Numbered from the stretch's first letter, positions 37,698 to 48,358 are shown. The stretch: DNA of 64,000 bases from Streptomyces sp. NBC_01707 (GCF_041438805.1 NZ_CP109190.1:3224001-3288000), one strand, 5' to 3'. A program made the numbers and translations. Notes: generated by a model from the sequence alone, not told the origin.

Positions 37698-37757
37698 GCG
37701 GGCGAGTTTCGACAGGCCCAGAAGGCACTGTCCGGCGAGGTAGCCGATGTGGGCCGG
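37698..37757 (-). pseudogene. Fragment of a folE (GTP cyclohydrolase I) gene
   Basis: Twenty codons read AHIGYLAGQCLLGLSKLARV, clearly matching HVGYLPGHRILGLSKLARV of the intact folE at 34047. Flanking sequence on both sides has no folE similarity. It is a relic of a second copy. Confidence 0.75.
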
Positions 37758-37845
37758 ACGAATGGAGGTGGTGCTTACAAGCCGCGTGTGCCCGGAATTT
37801 GCCCGTGGCCTGCGGACGCTGGATGTGTGATTCATTGGCCTATGC

Positions 37846-38019
37846 CGCTTTGACCCCACCACGAAGGCGTACGTCGCCCGCAGAATCACCGAAGGGAAGA
37901 CCTCCCGCGACGCGCAGCGATGACTCGAGCGCGCGATCTGTCGCCAGATCTTCAAGATCCTCGAACGGACCGACCAAACCAAGATCGGGAGCATCAAGGA
38001 ATTTGCTCAAGCAGCTTGA
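37846..38019 (+). pseudogene. IS110-family transposase C-terminal remnant
   Basis: The frame reads FDPTTKAYVARRITEGKTSRDAQR, a TGA, then LERAICRQIFKILERT to a natural stop. The arrangement matches the last 55 residues of IS110-type transposases. The internal stop and missing N-terminal domain show that it is dead. Its ends are not visible. Confidence 0.65.
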
Positions 38020-38226
38020 CACGATATAGCAACCTCGGGGGGTGACTGCCCGTTGGTGTGACGAGCGAGTCTGGGCAACTGTGGTGGAAGGAAGCTGGAT
38101 AGGTGCTGACCGCCAGAACCCTGACTGTGGCGCCGCAGCGTTCCCCTTCGCGACGGCGTGAGAGCGGAAGGTTGCCAGCTGCGACTTCTGCTTGTCGGGC
38201 GCGACGGCGGGGATCGGAGGTTCGCC

Positions 38227-39114
38227 ATGAGTGTGCCTGTGGTGGTGGGTGTGGATGGTTCGGCGTCGAGTCTGGACGCGGTGGATCTTGCGGCCCGTGA
38301 GGCGCGTTTGCGCGGGTGTGGGTTGAAGGTGGTGCACGCATTCATCTGGCCGATGATGCACGTGCCGCTCGGCCCGTCGTCGCTGGGCCCGCCAGAGGGT
38401 GGGCTGCGCAACATAGCCAACCGGATGGTGGCCGAGGCGGTGGAGCGTGCGCGTTCCGCCGAGCCGGAGTTGGAGATCACCAATGCTGTGGTCACAGGTG
38501 AGCCGCTGACGGTGCTGGAGGCCCAGTCGCGAAAGGCCGAGCTGGTCGTGGTCGGTAGCCGGGGCATGGGAGGCTTCGTAGGGTTGCTGCTGGGGTCGAC
38601 GGCAGTGCATCTGGCCGCGCACGGCCAGTGCCCGGTCCTTGTGGTGCGGAAGCAGGTACGTCCCGCCCGTCAATTCCTCCTGGGTGTCGACGGCTCGCCG
38701 GCCGGCGATGGGGCGGTCCAGTTCGCTTTCGCGGAAGCCGCCCTGCACGGTGTCGGCATTGTCGCCTTGCGCGCATGGACCCCCTGGAATACAACAGCAC
38801 CTCCTCCGCAGGATCCGGCGATGCCGTACTCATATGAACCGGGCATGCTCGCAGACGGTGAGGAGCGACTGGTGACAGAGGCACTTGCAGGTCACAGCGA
38901 GAGGTATCCAAGCGTCGCCGTCGAGCACAAAGTGGTGCGGGGCGCAACCCGTGAAGTGCTCATCGACGCGAGCAGGGAGGCCGGGCTGCTCGTTCTCGGC
39001 GCCCGGGGCCGCGGTGGATTTGCCGGCTTGCTGCTCGGATCGGTCAGCCAGGCCCTGCTGCACCATGCGCACTGTCCTGTCGCTGTTGTACGGGGCTCTG
39101 ATTCCCGGCCGTGA
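38227..39114 (+). CDS. Tandem universal stress protein (two UspA domains)
   Basis: This 295-residue protein starts at an ATG with GGAGG 6 bases upstream. It holds two UspA domains (about 1-140 and 150-290), each ending in the ATP-binding motif G-2x-G-9x-G(S/T): VGSRGMGGFVGLLLGST and LGARGRGGFAGLLLGSV. The first strand of each is intact (VVVGVDGSASSLDAV, FLLGVDGSPAGDGAV). Tandem Usp proteins bind ATP and help survival in hypoxia and starvation in actinobacteria. No operon partner is left; a degraded P-type ATPase gene follows. A single-domain Usp lies at 57220 and a dead one at 44850. Confidence 0.93.
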   Translation: MSVPVVVGVDGSASSLDAVDLAAREARLRGCGLKVVHAFIWPMMHVPLGPSSLGPPEGGLRNIANRMVAEAVERARSAEPELEITNAVVTGEPLTVLEAQSRKAELVVVGSRGMGGFVGLLLGSTAVHLAAHGQCPVLVVRKQVRPARQFLLGVDGSPAGDGAVQFAFAEAALHGVGIVALRAWTPWNTTAPPPQDPAMPYSYEPGMLADGEERLVTEALAGHSERYPSVAVEHKVVRGATREVLIDASREAGLLVLGARGRGGFAGLLLGSVSQALLHHAHCPVAVVRGSDSRP

Positions 39115-39167
39115 GGCCGCCCCGCGTGCCGGGGCACCCAGGGCGGCCCTCGCGGTCAGTGCGCACC

Positions 39168-39440
39168 ATGGATCGTCCGCTCATGAGGTCCTGCTGCTCG
39201 TGGCGACCGACAGGCGTGGGCTGAGCGGCGACGAGGTGGCGCGGGGTCTGGAGCGCTTCGGTGCCAACGTGCTGCCCACCACAGCAGGCGGGGCTGTGGT
39301 GGCGGATCCTGCGCCATTTCCCCCATCCGCTGATCTACGTCTTCCTCACAACCGGCGCGATCACTGCGGCGTCGGGTGAGCCCATGGACTCCTCGCTGAT
39401 CTTCGCGGTGTGCTGGTCGACGCGCTGGTCGGGTTCATTA
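39168..39440 (+). pseudogene. P-type cation ATPase N-terminal remnant
   Basis: Three frames together give the start of a Ca/Na-type P-ATPase: HEVLLLVATDRRGLSGDEVA and GLERFGANVLP, then RHFPHPLIYVFLTTGAITAA, then VLVDALVGFI. Two frame changes and a sudden switch to transposase sequence near 39440 show that the gene is broken. The ATPase and phosphorylation domains are absent. Confidence 0.7.
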
Positions 39441-39663
39441 TGTCCCGGCGGGTTCTGGAGGCTGTCGCCGTCACGCTCGTCGGCAGGGCAGGAGGCCGCC
39501 TTGTCGCCGTCCTGCACACGCGGGTGAGCCGGACGCCACTATTGCGGGTGGTTATGGCCCTGCCCGATCCCGCCTGCACCGTTCCGAAAGTTCTGTGCGT
39601 CGATGATTTCGCCACCCGCCGCGGACAGCACTACGGCACCCTGCTCATCGACTGCGATGTTGG
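39437..39663 (+). pseudogene. ISL3-family transposase fragment inserted in the ATPase remnant
   Basis: The reading RTPLLRVVMALPDP, then PKVLCVDDFATRRGQHYGTLL, matches the start of the DDE domain of ISL3 transposases (VLGVDDFAxRRGxxYGTVL). About 70 residues remain; both ends are lost. It directly continues the P-ATPase frame, marking an insertion followed by deletion. Confidence 0.7.
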
Positions 39664-39819
39664 AGCCGGTCGGTGGTGTAGAGGCGGACGACCTTTTCGT
39701 AGCGTTGAGCGGTCGTCAGCCAGTGCATCTGCGCGGCGAAGGCCTCGGCGCTTTTGAGTGCGTTGGTCACTTCGGCCTGAGCCACTGGAGAGCCCTCCAG
39801 CTCGTTCAGGCCGCGCCGC
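39664..39819. other. Unassigned stretch between ISL3 fragment and cytochrome oxidase gene
   Basis: A minus-strand frame here (AEAFAAQMHWLTTAQRYEKV) has coding character but no start, no stop context and no family match. It may be a relic of a larger gene. Confidence 0.35.
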
Positions 39820-41541
39820 TCACCGTTCAGCGACCCTGCCGTGTCCCAGGGGTGCTTGCGCCGCAGAGCGGTCCCGCGATTTATCGATCGCGGCGATGTC
39901 CGGGTGGTGCAGGTCGAAGGCCGGCGATTCACTGCGGATCCGCGGCAGGGTAAGGAAGTTGTGGCGCGGGGGTGGGCACGACGTCGCCCATTCGAGGGAT
40001 CGGCCGTAGCCCCACGGATCGTCGACTTCGACCTTCTTGCCGCATTTGGCCGTCTTCCACACGTTGTAGAAGAACGGCAGCACCGACAGGCCCAGGAGGA
40101 AGGAGCTGATCGTGGAGATAGTGTTCAGCGCGGTGAAGCCGTCCGTTGCCAGGTAGTCCGCGTACCGGCGCGGCATTCCTTCTGCGCCCAGCCAGTGCTG
40201 GACGAGGAAGGTGCCGTGGAAGCCGGTGAACAGCGTCCAGAAGGTGATCTTGCCTAGGCGTTCGTCGAGCATCTTGCCCGTCATCTTCGGCCACCAGAAG
40301 TGGAAGCCGGAGAACATGGCGAAGACGACTGTACCGAAGACGACGTAGTGGAAGTGGGCAACGACGAAGTACGAGTCCGTGACGTGGAAATCCAGTGGTG
40401 GGGAGGCTAGCAGAACACCGGTCAGGCCGCCGAAGAGAAACGTGACTAGGAAGCCCACCGCCCACAGCATCGGAGTCTCGAAGCTCAGGGACCCCTTCCA
40501 CATGGTGCCGATCCAGTTGAAGAACTTCACGCCTGTTGGGACGGCGATGAGGTAGGACATGAAGGAGAAGAACGGCAGCAGGACGCCACCGGTGGCGAAC
40601 ATGTGGTGTGCCCACACCGTCGCCGAGAGGCCAGCGATCGCGATGGTGGCGCCGATCAGGCCAACGTAGCCGAAGATCGGCTTGCGGCTGAAGACCGGGA
40701 TGATCTCGGTGACGATGCCGAAGAACGGCAGCGCAATGATGTACACCTCCGGGTGCCCGAAGAACCAGAACAGGTGTTGCCACAACAACGGTCCGCCGTT
40801 GGCGGCGTCGAAGACGTGCGCCCCGAATTTCCGGTCTGCCTCCAGACACAGCAGTGCGGCGGCCAGCACAGGGAACGCCAGGAGCACCAACACCGCGGTG
40901 AGCAGAACGTTCCAGGTGAAGATCGGCACGCGGAACATCGTCATGCCCGGCGCGCGCATGCAGATGATCGTGGTGATGAAATTGACCGCACCGAGGATGG
41001 TACCGAAGCCGGAGAAGGCCAGGCCCATGATCCACATGTCGCCGCCGATGCCCGGTGAGTGGATGGCATCGTTCAGGGGCGCGTAGGCGAACCAACCGAA
41101 GTCGGCCGCGCCCTGCGGGGTGAGGAAGCCTCCGACCGCGATGAGCGAACCGAACAGGTACAGCCAGTAGGCCAACATGTTCAGCCGTGGGAACGCCACG
41201 TCGGGCGCACCGATCTGCAGCGGCATGATCCAGTTCGTGAAGCCCGCGAACAGCGGCGTCGCGAACATCAGCAGCATGATCGTGCCGTGCATCGTGAACG
41301 CCTGATTGAACTGCTCGTTCGACAGGATCTGCGTGCCCGGGCGGGCCAATTCGGCACGCATGAGCAGCGCCAGCGCTCCGCCGATGATGAAGAACGTGAA
41401 GGATGTGATCAGGTACAGCGAGCCGATCGTCTTATGATCGGTGGTGGTGAGCCATGCAACCACGGCCTTGCCGCCCCGTTTCCGGTCGGGACGGCGCTCG
41501 GCTTCGGGTGCGGTTGCTCCGGCACTGCCCCATGTTGTCAC
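39820..41541 (-). CDS. ctaD: Cytochrome c oxidase subunit I (aa3-type)
   Basis: This 573-residue protein starts at a GTG with GGAGG 9 bases upstream. It has twelve membrane helices and the heme and copper ligands: [10 protein letters not shown] (low-spin heme His), FFGHPEVYI (His-Tyr of CuB), WAHHMFATG (two CuB His) and [11 protein letters not shown] (heme a3 and heme a His). The subunit reduces oxygen and pumps protons in the respiratory chain. No ctaC, ctaE or assembly genes are nearby, so this extra copy must use subunits encoded elsewhere. The last 40 residues are less conserved ([15 protein letters not shown]) but consistent with actinobacterial CtaD tails. Confidence 0.96.
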   Translation of the reverse strand: MTTWGSAGATAPEAERRPDRKRGGKAVVAWLTTTDHKTIGSLYLITSFTFFIIGGALALLMRAELARPGTQILSNEQFNQAFTMHGTIMLLMFATPLFAGFTNWIMPLQIGAPDVAFPRLNMLAYWLYLFGSLIAVGGFLTPQGAADFGWFAYAPLNDAIHSPGIGGDMWIMGLAFSGFGTILGAVNFITTIICMRAPGMTMFRVPIFTWNVLLTAVLVLLAFPVLAAALLCLEADRKFGAHVFDAANGGPLLWQHLFWFFGHPEVYIIALPFFGIVTEIIPVFSRKPIFGYVGLIGATIAIAGLSATVWAHHMFATGGVLLPFFSFMSYLIAVPTGVKFFNWIGTMWKGSLSFETPMLWAVGFLVTFLFGGLTGVLLASPPLDFHVTDSYFVVAHFHYVVFGTVVFAMFSGFHFWWPKMTGKMLDERLGKITFWTLFTGFHGTFLVQHWLGAEGMPRRYADYLATDGFTALNTISTISSFLLGLSVLPFFYNVWKTAKCGKKVEVDDPWGYGRSLEWATSCPPPRHNFLTLPRIRSESPAFDLHHPDIAAIDKSRDRSAAQAPLGHGRVAER

Positions 41542-41715
41542 TGTGACACTCCTCCGGATAGCGGTCATGTGTGTCTGACAACCTCTATAGCGTGGCATCC
41601 ACGAGGCTTGAGGGATGCCTCCATTCGGGAGTGTCATGCGCTTGCTGTCCCGGGCTGGGCTTGATCCAAGGCCGGGTAGTTAACGGATTCACGCGGGTGG
41701 CAAGCGAGTTGGCGG

Positions 41716-43130
41716 GTGTTCCGTGACGGAGCGGGGAACAAGGGCAACGGAGTCCCGTTGGAGCAGGTAGTCCGCCATGACTTCTGCCGTTACGGAGCTC
41801 CGTTGCCTGCACGCCATTGTGTCCTGCCGCCCCGTCTGGCGACCGTGGCCCGAAGCCTCACGGTGGCCGGGGGCCGCCTCGCTCCCGGTCATCTGGGCGA
41901 GTTGCCCCAGGTTCTGCCGTTCGAGCTGGTCGACGCGGTTCTGGAAGAGACCCGGAGTGTGCAGCGCAGGCTGCGGGACCTGCCCTCCCGCGTCGGGGTG
42001 TACTTCATGCTCGCGATGTGCCTGTTCCCCGAGGTCGGTTACCGGCTGGTGTGGCAGAAACTGATCACAGGCCTGATCGACGTCGACGTGGCAAGGCCCA
42101 GCACGAAAGCCCTGCCAGACCTGCGCCGCCGGGTCGGCGCCACGCCACTGCAGCGCTTGTTCGAGGTGTTCGCCGGGACGCTGGCCCAGCCGTCGACACG
42201 CGGGGTGAGGTTCGGGCCGCTCCGCACGGTTTCCTTCGACGGCTGCAGCTCCATCAAGATCCCCGACAGCAGCCGCAACACCGACCGCTTCGGACCGCAA
42301 AGCCGCGGCGGCTACCCGATGCTGGAGTAATGACCCTGGTGGAGACCGGGACCCGGGCCCTGATCGGCGCGGTGTTCGGCCCGACCAGAGAGGGCGAGAC
42401 CAACTATGCCCGCCGGCTGCTGCACCACCTGCGCCCGGACATGCTGGTCCTATGGGACAAGGGCTTCGACGCCAACGCCTTCCTCGCCGCCGTGGCCGGC
42501 ACCGGCGCCCAGTTCCTGGGCCGGATCCGCGCCAACCGCCGCACCCCCGTCCTTGTCCGTCTCGCGGACGGCTCCCATCTGTCCGTCCTCGGCTCCGTCC
42601 CGGTCCGCATCGTCGAGGCGCAGATCGTCGTGACCTGCAAGGACGGCACCTCGTTCACCGGCTCCTACCGCCTCGCCACCACCTTGACCGACGCTCGCCG
42701 CTACCCGGCCGGGGCACTGATCGCGCTCTATCACCAGCGGTGGGAGCATGAATCGACCTACTACGCGCTGCGGCACACCCTCCTGCGGGGCCGGATGCTG
42801 CGTTCGGCCGACCCCGCCGGTGTCGAGCAGGAGCTGTGGGCTCAACTCGCGCTCTACCAAGCCCTGCGAACGGTCATGGTGGAGGCCGCCGAGTCGCGGC
42901 CGGGCACCGATCCGGACCGCTGCGGCTTCACCACTGCCTTGCACACCGCGCGTGACCTGGTCGTCCGGCCGTCGGCGTCACCGAGTACGGGACGACCGGT
43001 GTCATCGTGCAGCGCATCCTGGCCGGGCTCCTTCCGCCGAGGCGGCCCCGCGTCAGCACCCGCAGCTCTCCCGCCGACAGGACCGTCCGCATTTCGGTAA
43101 GCGCGGCAGGAAAGATCATCGAGCCGCCTC
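41716..43130 (+). mobile_element. IS4-family insertion sequence, transposase broken by two frameshifts
   Basis: The transposase is recognisable from about 41760 (RLAPGHLGELPQVLPFELVDAVLEE, then GVYFMLAMCLFPEVGYRL, and the DDE motif region SFDGCSSIKIPD). One base is missing at 42327-42331 (YPMLE then stop, the next frame continuing MTLVETGTRALIG). A second shift lies near 42975, after which VQRILAGLLPPRRPRVSTR continues in a third frame. YYALRHTLLRGRML with the YxxxK/E region lies between. No terminal inverted repeats could be matched. It separates ctaD from the region with udgB. Confidence 0.85.
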
Positions 43131-43665
43131 TCACCACTGAGCAGGTCCGCAACCGCTCCATGGGCTGCACCGTCCGTCCCGCTATGACGGTCCCCCTGAT
43201 CGGCGCCGCCGCGTATGGCTACGCCAGCCGCAGACTAGGGCGGCACAACCTCTGGGCCACAGCCTAGGCCGGACCGCCGCCTGCTGGACCACCTCTCCTG
43301 CCTGGCAGGCCCGCCAACAGGGGACGCCCTTCCCCGGACGTTCCGGGCTCAGCCCGGCTGGGACCGTCCCGCCGCAGGACTGGCCTGGCACCTATCTGGG
43401 CCGCCGGTGGCGGCAGGCAATCGGTGCTCCGTCGGGGCCACAGGACTCTGCCGCACCGCTGGCCCAGGCCCTGCGCCGAACACACCGCGGTGCTGACCCG
43501 ACGTGCCGTCACCTGAAACAAACAGCGGTCCTTTGGGAACGCCCACAACTGGAGTTGTTGGCGGGTTGGGCGCGACTACCGCGCTCGCCCGCTGGAAGTC
43601 GGTGGGCGCGTCTTCGGGGGATCAGCGTCGTCCCCCCCCGCGCCGAAGCGCATGTCGTCCCTTCA

Positions 43666-43755
43666 CCGAAGCTCAGGTCCCGTTGATCGAAAGCCTCGCG
43701 CATAAGGGCAGGCTCGTGGTGGACAACGCGCGTCTGTACGCTCAGCGACGCGACA
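43666..43755 (+). pseudogene. GAF-domain fragment of a sensor phosphatase or kinase
   Basis: [33 protein letters not shown] matches the last helix of GAF domains in Streptomyces regulators. Only about 30 residues remain, without a start or a downstream domain. It lies in roughly 780 bases (43268-44046) without a supported gene. Confidence 0.55.
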
Positions 43756-44046
43756 TCTCAGCGCTCTCTGCTGCCGGACACTCTGCTTGATGCCCACCGT
43801 TTCATCTCGACGCCCGGTACCCCGGCTCGCACGTACGCGAAGCTGGGTGTCGACTGGTATGACGCTATACGCATCGGGAGGGGACCTTGGTTTAGCCTGG
43901 GTGACGTGGCCGGTGTCCTGCGGGCCACTGTCCGGACGAGCCAGTTGCGACACGTGCGCCCCGCCCTCGTCCTCAACCATCCTGGCCCGCCGGACAAGGT
44001 GGTGCGCCGCCTGGACCAAGCGTTGGAGAGTGAAAGCGGGTGGATC

Positions 44047-44829
44047 ATGCCTGATGCCGAGGCTTTCCCGCTCCGCGCAGCCGCCCGGGCGCGCACTTTG
44101 GCGGGACTGGACGGGCAGCTGGTGCGATGTCGGGCGTGCCCGCGGTTGGTTGCGTGGCGGGAGGAGGCCGCCCGGGTCAAGCGTCCGGCATTTCGGGACT
44201 GGGAGTACTGGGGGCGGCCGGTGCCCGGCTTCGGTCCCGCGGACGCTGCCATGGTGATCACGGGGCTGGCACCCGCGGCACACGGCGCCAACCGGACGGG
44301 CCGGATGTTCACCGGCGACCGGGCCGGCGACCTGCTGTACGCGACGCTGCACGGGCTCGGGCTCGCATCCCAGGCGGCTTCGACGCGGCGGCACGACGGG
44401 CTGGAGCTGAACGGGGTCAGGGTCACCGCGCCCGTGCGCTGCGCGCCGCCGGACAACCGGCCAACGCCGGGTGAGCGGGACGCCTGCCGCCCGTGGCTGG
44501 TTCAGGAACTGCGGCTGTTGCGGCCGACGGTGCGTTCCGTCGTCGTCCTGGGCGCCTTCGGCTGGCAGGCCGCGATGCCGGCCCTGGAAGCAGCGGGATG
44601 GAGTGTGCCCCGGCCGCGCCCGGCGTTCAGCCACGGGGTACAGGCAACTCTGCCAGCCGTGGACGAGTCGGGCGCCCTGGTGACGGTGTTCGGCTGCTAT
44701 CACGTCAGCCAGCACAACGTCTTCACCGGTCGGCTCACTCCGGCCATGCTGCGCGAGGTGCTCGTCGAGGCCGCGCGTGCGGCAGGTCTGCCCGCGGGCG
44801 GACGAACGTCAGGTCACGGGCAGAGGTGA
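44047..44829 (+). CDS. udgB: Type-5 uracil-DNA glycosylase (UdgB)
   Basis: This protein of about 260 residues has the UdgB signatures: [15 protein letters not shown] (iron-sulphur Cys pair), [34 protein letters not shown] (motif A), [28 protein letters not shown] (further Fe-S Cys) and [13 protein letters not shown] (motif B). It removes uracil and some other deaminated bases from DNA. The frame is open upstream to 43906, but homologues begin near the ATG at 44047; no strong ribosome site is visible at either. It stands alone between a dead IS4 and a dead usp gene. On an element that also carries a DNA deaminase toxin, uracil repair is notable. Confidence 0.9.
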   Translation: MPDAEAFPLRAAARARTLAGLDGQLVRCRACPRLVAWREEAARVKRPAFRDWEYWGRPVPGFGPADAAMVITGLAPAAHGANRTGRMFTGDRAGDLLYATLHGLGLASQAASTRRHDGLELNGVRVTAPVRCAPPDNRPTPGERDACRPWLVQELRLLRPTVRSVVVLGAFGWQAAMPALEAAGWSVPRPRPAFSHGVQATLPAVDESGALVTVFGCYHVSQHNVFTGRLTPAMLREVLVEAARAAGLPAGGRTSGHGQR

Positions 44830-44849
44830 ACCGTCCTCCGTTCTGCGGA

Positions 44850-45180
44850 CGTTCTGTGCCTACGCCTACATCCCTACACGGGCTATGGATGGATAGCCGT
44901 GCTGGAGGGCGACCGCGGCCTGTACGAACAGCTCCACAATGTCGCCCAGCGGGCGGTGACCGACACGGCTCACGAACTACGGCAGCAGGTCGGCGGGCCC
45001 TATGTCGAGGTGAAGATCATCGCCGAAGCGGGACACCGGCACAGGTGCTGCTGTACGCGAGCAAGGACTCATGTCTGCTGGTGGTCGGCACCCGCGGTTC
45101 GGGTGCCTCACGCTCGGATCGACCAGCAGCGAGTCGTGCACCAGGCTCAGCTGCCCATCGTCGTGCCAGCCGAAGCGGCA
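44850..45180 (+). pseudogene. Universal stress protein gene, multiply frameshifted
   Basis: Pieces in three frames reconstruct the second half of a Usp like that at 57220: GLYEQLHNVAQRA and YVEVKIIAEAG; QVLLYASKDSCLLVVGTRGSG; then LTLGSTSSE and HQAQLPIVVPAEA. Three frame changes and a missing first half show that it is dead. An N-terminal relic (FCAYAYIPTRA) precedes it. Confidence 0.75.
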
Positions 45181-45314
45181 TCCCGTCCTGACGCATCCAA
45201 GACGACTACGGCATGCCGTCTGTCTGTGTGGGGCTGCGGGTGCGACGCGTCGTTGCGATCTCGATGCCCTGATCTCGATGCTGCCCGGACGTAGACTCAG
45301 TCGCTGGGCCCTGC

Positions 45315-47660
45315 TCATCTGCGGCGGGCCGGACCACGGCTGGGAGGCTGCTGTGGCTCCGGCAGATCGGGGACATCGGGTAGCGGCCCGCTGCAAGCGA
45401 TATCCCTGGTCACCTTCAACGGGCTGCCATGGTGGTGGATCTCGAGCTCACTGCCCGCTAGCAAAGTGTACGTGGCCTGTTGGTGGGAGATGTCCACGCG
45501 CACGCAACGCTGGCGGAACTGCACGGCGAAAGCCAGCCGACTGATCTGCTCGGGCAGCCGCGGGGCGAAGGACAGGGCGTCGCCGAGGTGTCTCATCCCG
45601 CCGAAGCCCGCTACCAGCGCGGTCCAGGTCCCGGCCAGCGAGGCGATATGCAGGCCGTCGCGAGTGTTGCGCTCCAGGTTAGCCAAGTCCATCATCGCGG
45701 CCTCGCCGAGATAGTCGTATGCCAGGCGCAGCTGGCCAACCTCGGCGGCCATCACGGCCTGACTGCCGGCGGACAGCGAGGAGTCCCGGACAGTGAGACG
45801 CTCGTAGTAGTCAAAGTTGCGGGCCTTCTCCTCCTTGGTGAACGCGTCGCCGCGCAAGTGCATGGCCAGGACCAGGTCGGCCTGCTTGACCACCTGCTTG
45901 CGGTACAAGTCGAAGTACGGGAAATGCAGCAGCAGCGGGTAGCGGTCTGCCGGTGTGCCGGCGAAATCCCACACCTGGTGGGAGGTGAAGCCCGCGGACT
46001 GTTCATGCACACCGAGCTCCTTGTTGAACGGCAGCACGATCCGCCGGGCAGCGTCGCGCCAGGCCGCGGTCTCCTCATCTTCCACGCCGAGCGAGGCGGC
46101 CAGGTCTGGGTGGCGTTCGGCCGCGTCAGCGGCCGCGCGCAGATTCTGCTGGGCCATCACATTGGTGTAGCTGTTGTCGTCGGCGATCGCGCTGTACTCG
46201 TCAGGCCCGGTGACGCCGTCCAGGTGGAACACTCCGTGCGGGTCGTGGTGGCCGAGCGAGAGCCACAGCCGGGCGGTGTGCACCAGCAGTTCCAGTCCGG
46301 TCTCCCGTTCGAAGACCAGATCACCGGTGGCAGCGGTGTAGCACACCACCGCATCCGCGATGTCCGCGTTGATGTGGAACGCCGCGGTACCGGCCGGCCA
46401 GTAGGCGGAGCACTCGTCGCCGTTGATGGTCCGCCAGGGAAACGCGGCCCCCGCCAGGCCGAGCTGGCGGGCCCGTCCCAGTGCAGCGGGCAGCGTGGTG
46501 TGCCGCCAGTGCAGCGCGGGCCCCACCGCGTGCGGTGCCGTGTAAGTGAGCATCGGCAGCACATACGTCTCGGTGTCCCAGAAGCAGTGGCCGTTGTAGC
46601 CCGGGCCGGTCAGGCCCTTGGCGGGGATGGCCCGCTCCTCGGCGCGGGTCGCTGCCTGGAGCACGTGGAACAGCGCGAACCGGACGGCCTGCTGGATCTC
46701 GGTGTCGCCTTCCAGCTCGACATCCGCCCGAGCCCAGAAGGCGTCCAGGTACCCGCGCTGTTCGGCAAGCAGGGCCTCCCAGCCGGTACTGGCCGCCCCG
46801 GCCAGCGCGGCGTCGACCTGGTCGCGGACGGCGGGCAGCGACCTGGCACCCGACCATCCGTAGGCGACCGTCTTCTCGACCCGTAGTCGCTGGCCCGGCC
46901 GCAACAGCGAGGTCACCGTCAGCCGGCTGAGATCCTGGCCGCTCTCCGCGGAGGCGGTGGTGCCGTGAGGGCCCGCGATCAGGTGGTCGGCCACAGCCGC
47001 GACTCGTAGCCCGCTTCGGGCCGTGCGGTGCACAAGTCGCAGCATGTTGTCCTGCGCGAAGTCCTCCTCGGCCTGCAGGACCGAGTCCAAGGAGGCCGAG
47101 GCCCGAGGATCGCCCTCACGCTTCGGAAGCTGTTCATTGGCGACTAGTTCGGACTGGAGAACGATTCGCACCTCCTCGTCCACCGCCTCGACCTCGTAGG
47201 CGATCGCGGCGATCGCCCGCTGGGTGAGCGAGACCAGCCGGGTCGAGCGGATGCGCACCGTGCGCCCTGAGGGGGTCGTCCACTCGACCGTGCGGTGCAG
47301 TACCCCAGCGCGGAAGTCCAGCACCCGCTCGTGGCGGTGCAGTCGTCCGTAGCGCAGGTCGAACGGCTCGTCGTCCACCAGCAGCCGTATCACCTTGCCG
47401 TTGGTCACGTTGATGATCGTCTGTCCGGACTCCGGGTATCCGTAGCCGGCCTCCACGTGCGGCAGTTGACGGAACTCGAACACGCCATTGAGGTACGTCC
47501 CCGGTAGCCCGTGCGGCTCGCCCTCGTCCAGGTTGCCGCGCCAGCCGATATGACCGTTGGCCAGTGCGAACACCGACTCGCTCTGCTCAAGCACGTCCAT
47601 GTCGAGTTCGCTCTCGCGCAGGCACCACGGTTCGACGGTGTACGCAGGATGGGTGATCAT
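45315..47660 (-). CDS. GH65 disaccharide phosphorylase (trehalose/kojibiose/maltose-type)
   Basis: This 781-residue enzyme starts at an ATG with GGAGG 6 bases upstream. It has the GH65 layout: N-terminal beta-sandwich (about 10-270; LANGHIGWRGNLDEG and LPGTYLNGVFE), a linker and the (alpha/alpha)6 barrel with GHCFWDTETYVLPM, FPWRTINGDECSAYWPAGTAAFHINADI and the catalytic acid in GVTGPDEYSAI. The phosphate-binding SAGSQAVMAAEVGQ follows. GH65 enzymes phosphorolyse alpha-glucosides to beta-glucose-1-phosphate. No beta-phosphoglucomutase gene is adjacent, so the exact substrate cannot be set. Nearby GH15, zwf and tal genes suggest glucose flow into the pentose-phosphate pathway. Confidence 0.92.
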   Translation of the reverse strand: MITHPAYTVEPWCLRESELDMDVLEQSESVFALANGHIGWRGNLDEGEPHGLPGTYLNGVFEFRQLPHVEAGYGYPESGQTIINVTNGKVIRLLVDDEPFDLRYGRLHRHERVLDFRAGVLHRTVEWTTPSGRTVRIRSTRLVSLTQRAIAAIAYEVEAVDEEVRIVLQSELVANEQLPKREGDPRASASLDSVLQAEEDFAQDNMLRLVHRTARSGLRVAAVADHLIAGPHGTTASAESGQDLSRLTVTSLLRPGQRLRVEKTVAYGWSGARSLPAVRDQVDAALAGAASTGWEALLAEQRGYLDAFWARADVELEGDTEIQQAVRFALFHVLQAATRAEERAIPAKGLTGPGYNGHCFWDTETYVLPMLTYTAPHAVGPALHWRHTTLPAALGRARQLGLAGAAFPWRTINGDECSAYWPAGTAAFHINADIADAVVCYTAATGDLVFERETGLELLVHTARLWLSLGHHDPHGVFHLDGVTGPDEYSAIADDNSYTNVMAQQNLRAAADAAERHPDLAASLGVEDEETAAWRDAARRIVLPFNKELGVHEQSAGFTSHQVWDFAGTPADRYPLLLHFPYFDLYRKQVVKQADLVLAMHLRGDAFTKEEKARNFDYYERLTVRDSSLSAGSQAVMAAEVGQLRLAYDYLGEAAMMDLANLERNTRDGLHIASLAGTWTALVAGFGGMRHLGDALSFAPRLPEQISRLAFAVQFRQRCVRVDISHQQATYTLLAGSELEIHHHGSPLKVTRDIACSGPLPDVPDLPEPQQPPSRGPARRR

Positions 47661-47933
47661 GTCGGGCCTCCGGCACTCGATGACAGTCGCGGACGATCGG
47701 GCCGCTTGCCCCGACTGCCGCTGGTCTGTTGCGGCGCGCCGGGAGAGGCTGGCTGGACAGCGTGGACGGTGCAGAAGGCCTGGGGGCAGCGGTGGTCGGG
47801 CCCGTCGCGTTCCTCGCTGTACTGGCGTATCTGTCCGCGTGGTGCGGCGATGCCGTAGTCGCACGGCCAGCGGGCGACGCAGGTCGGCGGCACAGGCGAC
47901 GTCCGGACACTGAGCGGGCAGCAGCGTCATCGG
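47661..47933. other. Intergenic region upstream of the GH65 gene
   Basis: A minus-strand frame continues upstream of the GH65 start (PLAVRLRHRRTTRTDTP), but it is Arg/Pro-rich and without a ribosome site. No gene is supported. Confidence 0.35.
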
Positions 47934-48310
47934 CTACAGCACGATGCCCAGGGGGTACTCGAGGCGTTCCTGGAGGTCGGCGAGGAAGGCTGCTGCGCTG
48001 GCGCCGTCCAGGACGCGGTGGTCGATGGACAAGGTCAGCGCCATGGTGGTGCCGACGCTGAGTTCGCCGTCGCGGATGACGGGTTGGGATTGCGCGGCGC
48101 CAACGGCAAGGATCGCGGCCTGGGGCGGGTTGATGACGGCGGTGAAGTGTTCGACGCCGTAGGTGCCCAGGTTGCTGATGGTGAAGGTGCCGCCGCTGAT
48201 GTCCTCCAACGCCAGGCGGCCGGCGCGGGCATTGTCGGCCAGGGCGTGAGCCTGACCAAGCCGACCACCGCGCTGGCGGTGTCCAAGACCGGCACGGCGC
48301 TGATTCGGTG
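47934..48310 (-). pseudogene. 2-oxoacid dehydrogenase E2 acyltransferase, C-terminal remnant
   Basis: The end of an E2 catalytic domain is clear: ISGGTFTISNLGTYGVEHF, INPPQAAILAVGAA and the active-site LSIDHRVLDGASAAAFL, ending with a natural stop. About 20 residues upstream the frame shifts (near 48262), and before that all similarity is lost. The lipoyl and binding domains are missing, so it is a relic next to the GAPDH gene. Confidence 0.8.
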
Positions 48311-48358
48311 CCCGTCGGTGGGTGCAACGGCCGGTCCGCCCGACTGCGGTGGGGCGTC

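Noticed and set aside
41640..41720. Terminal inverted repeats of the IS4 element
   Set aside because: Sequences near both ends were compared by eye and no matching inverted repeat was found; the right end is probably deleted.
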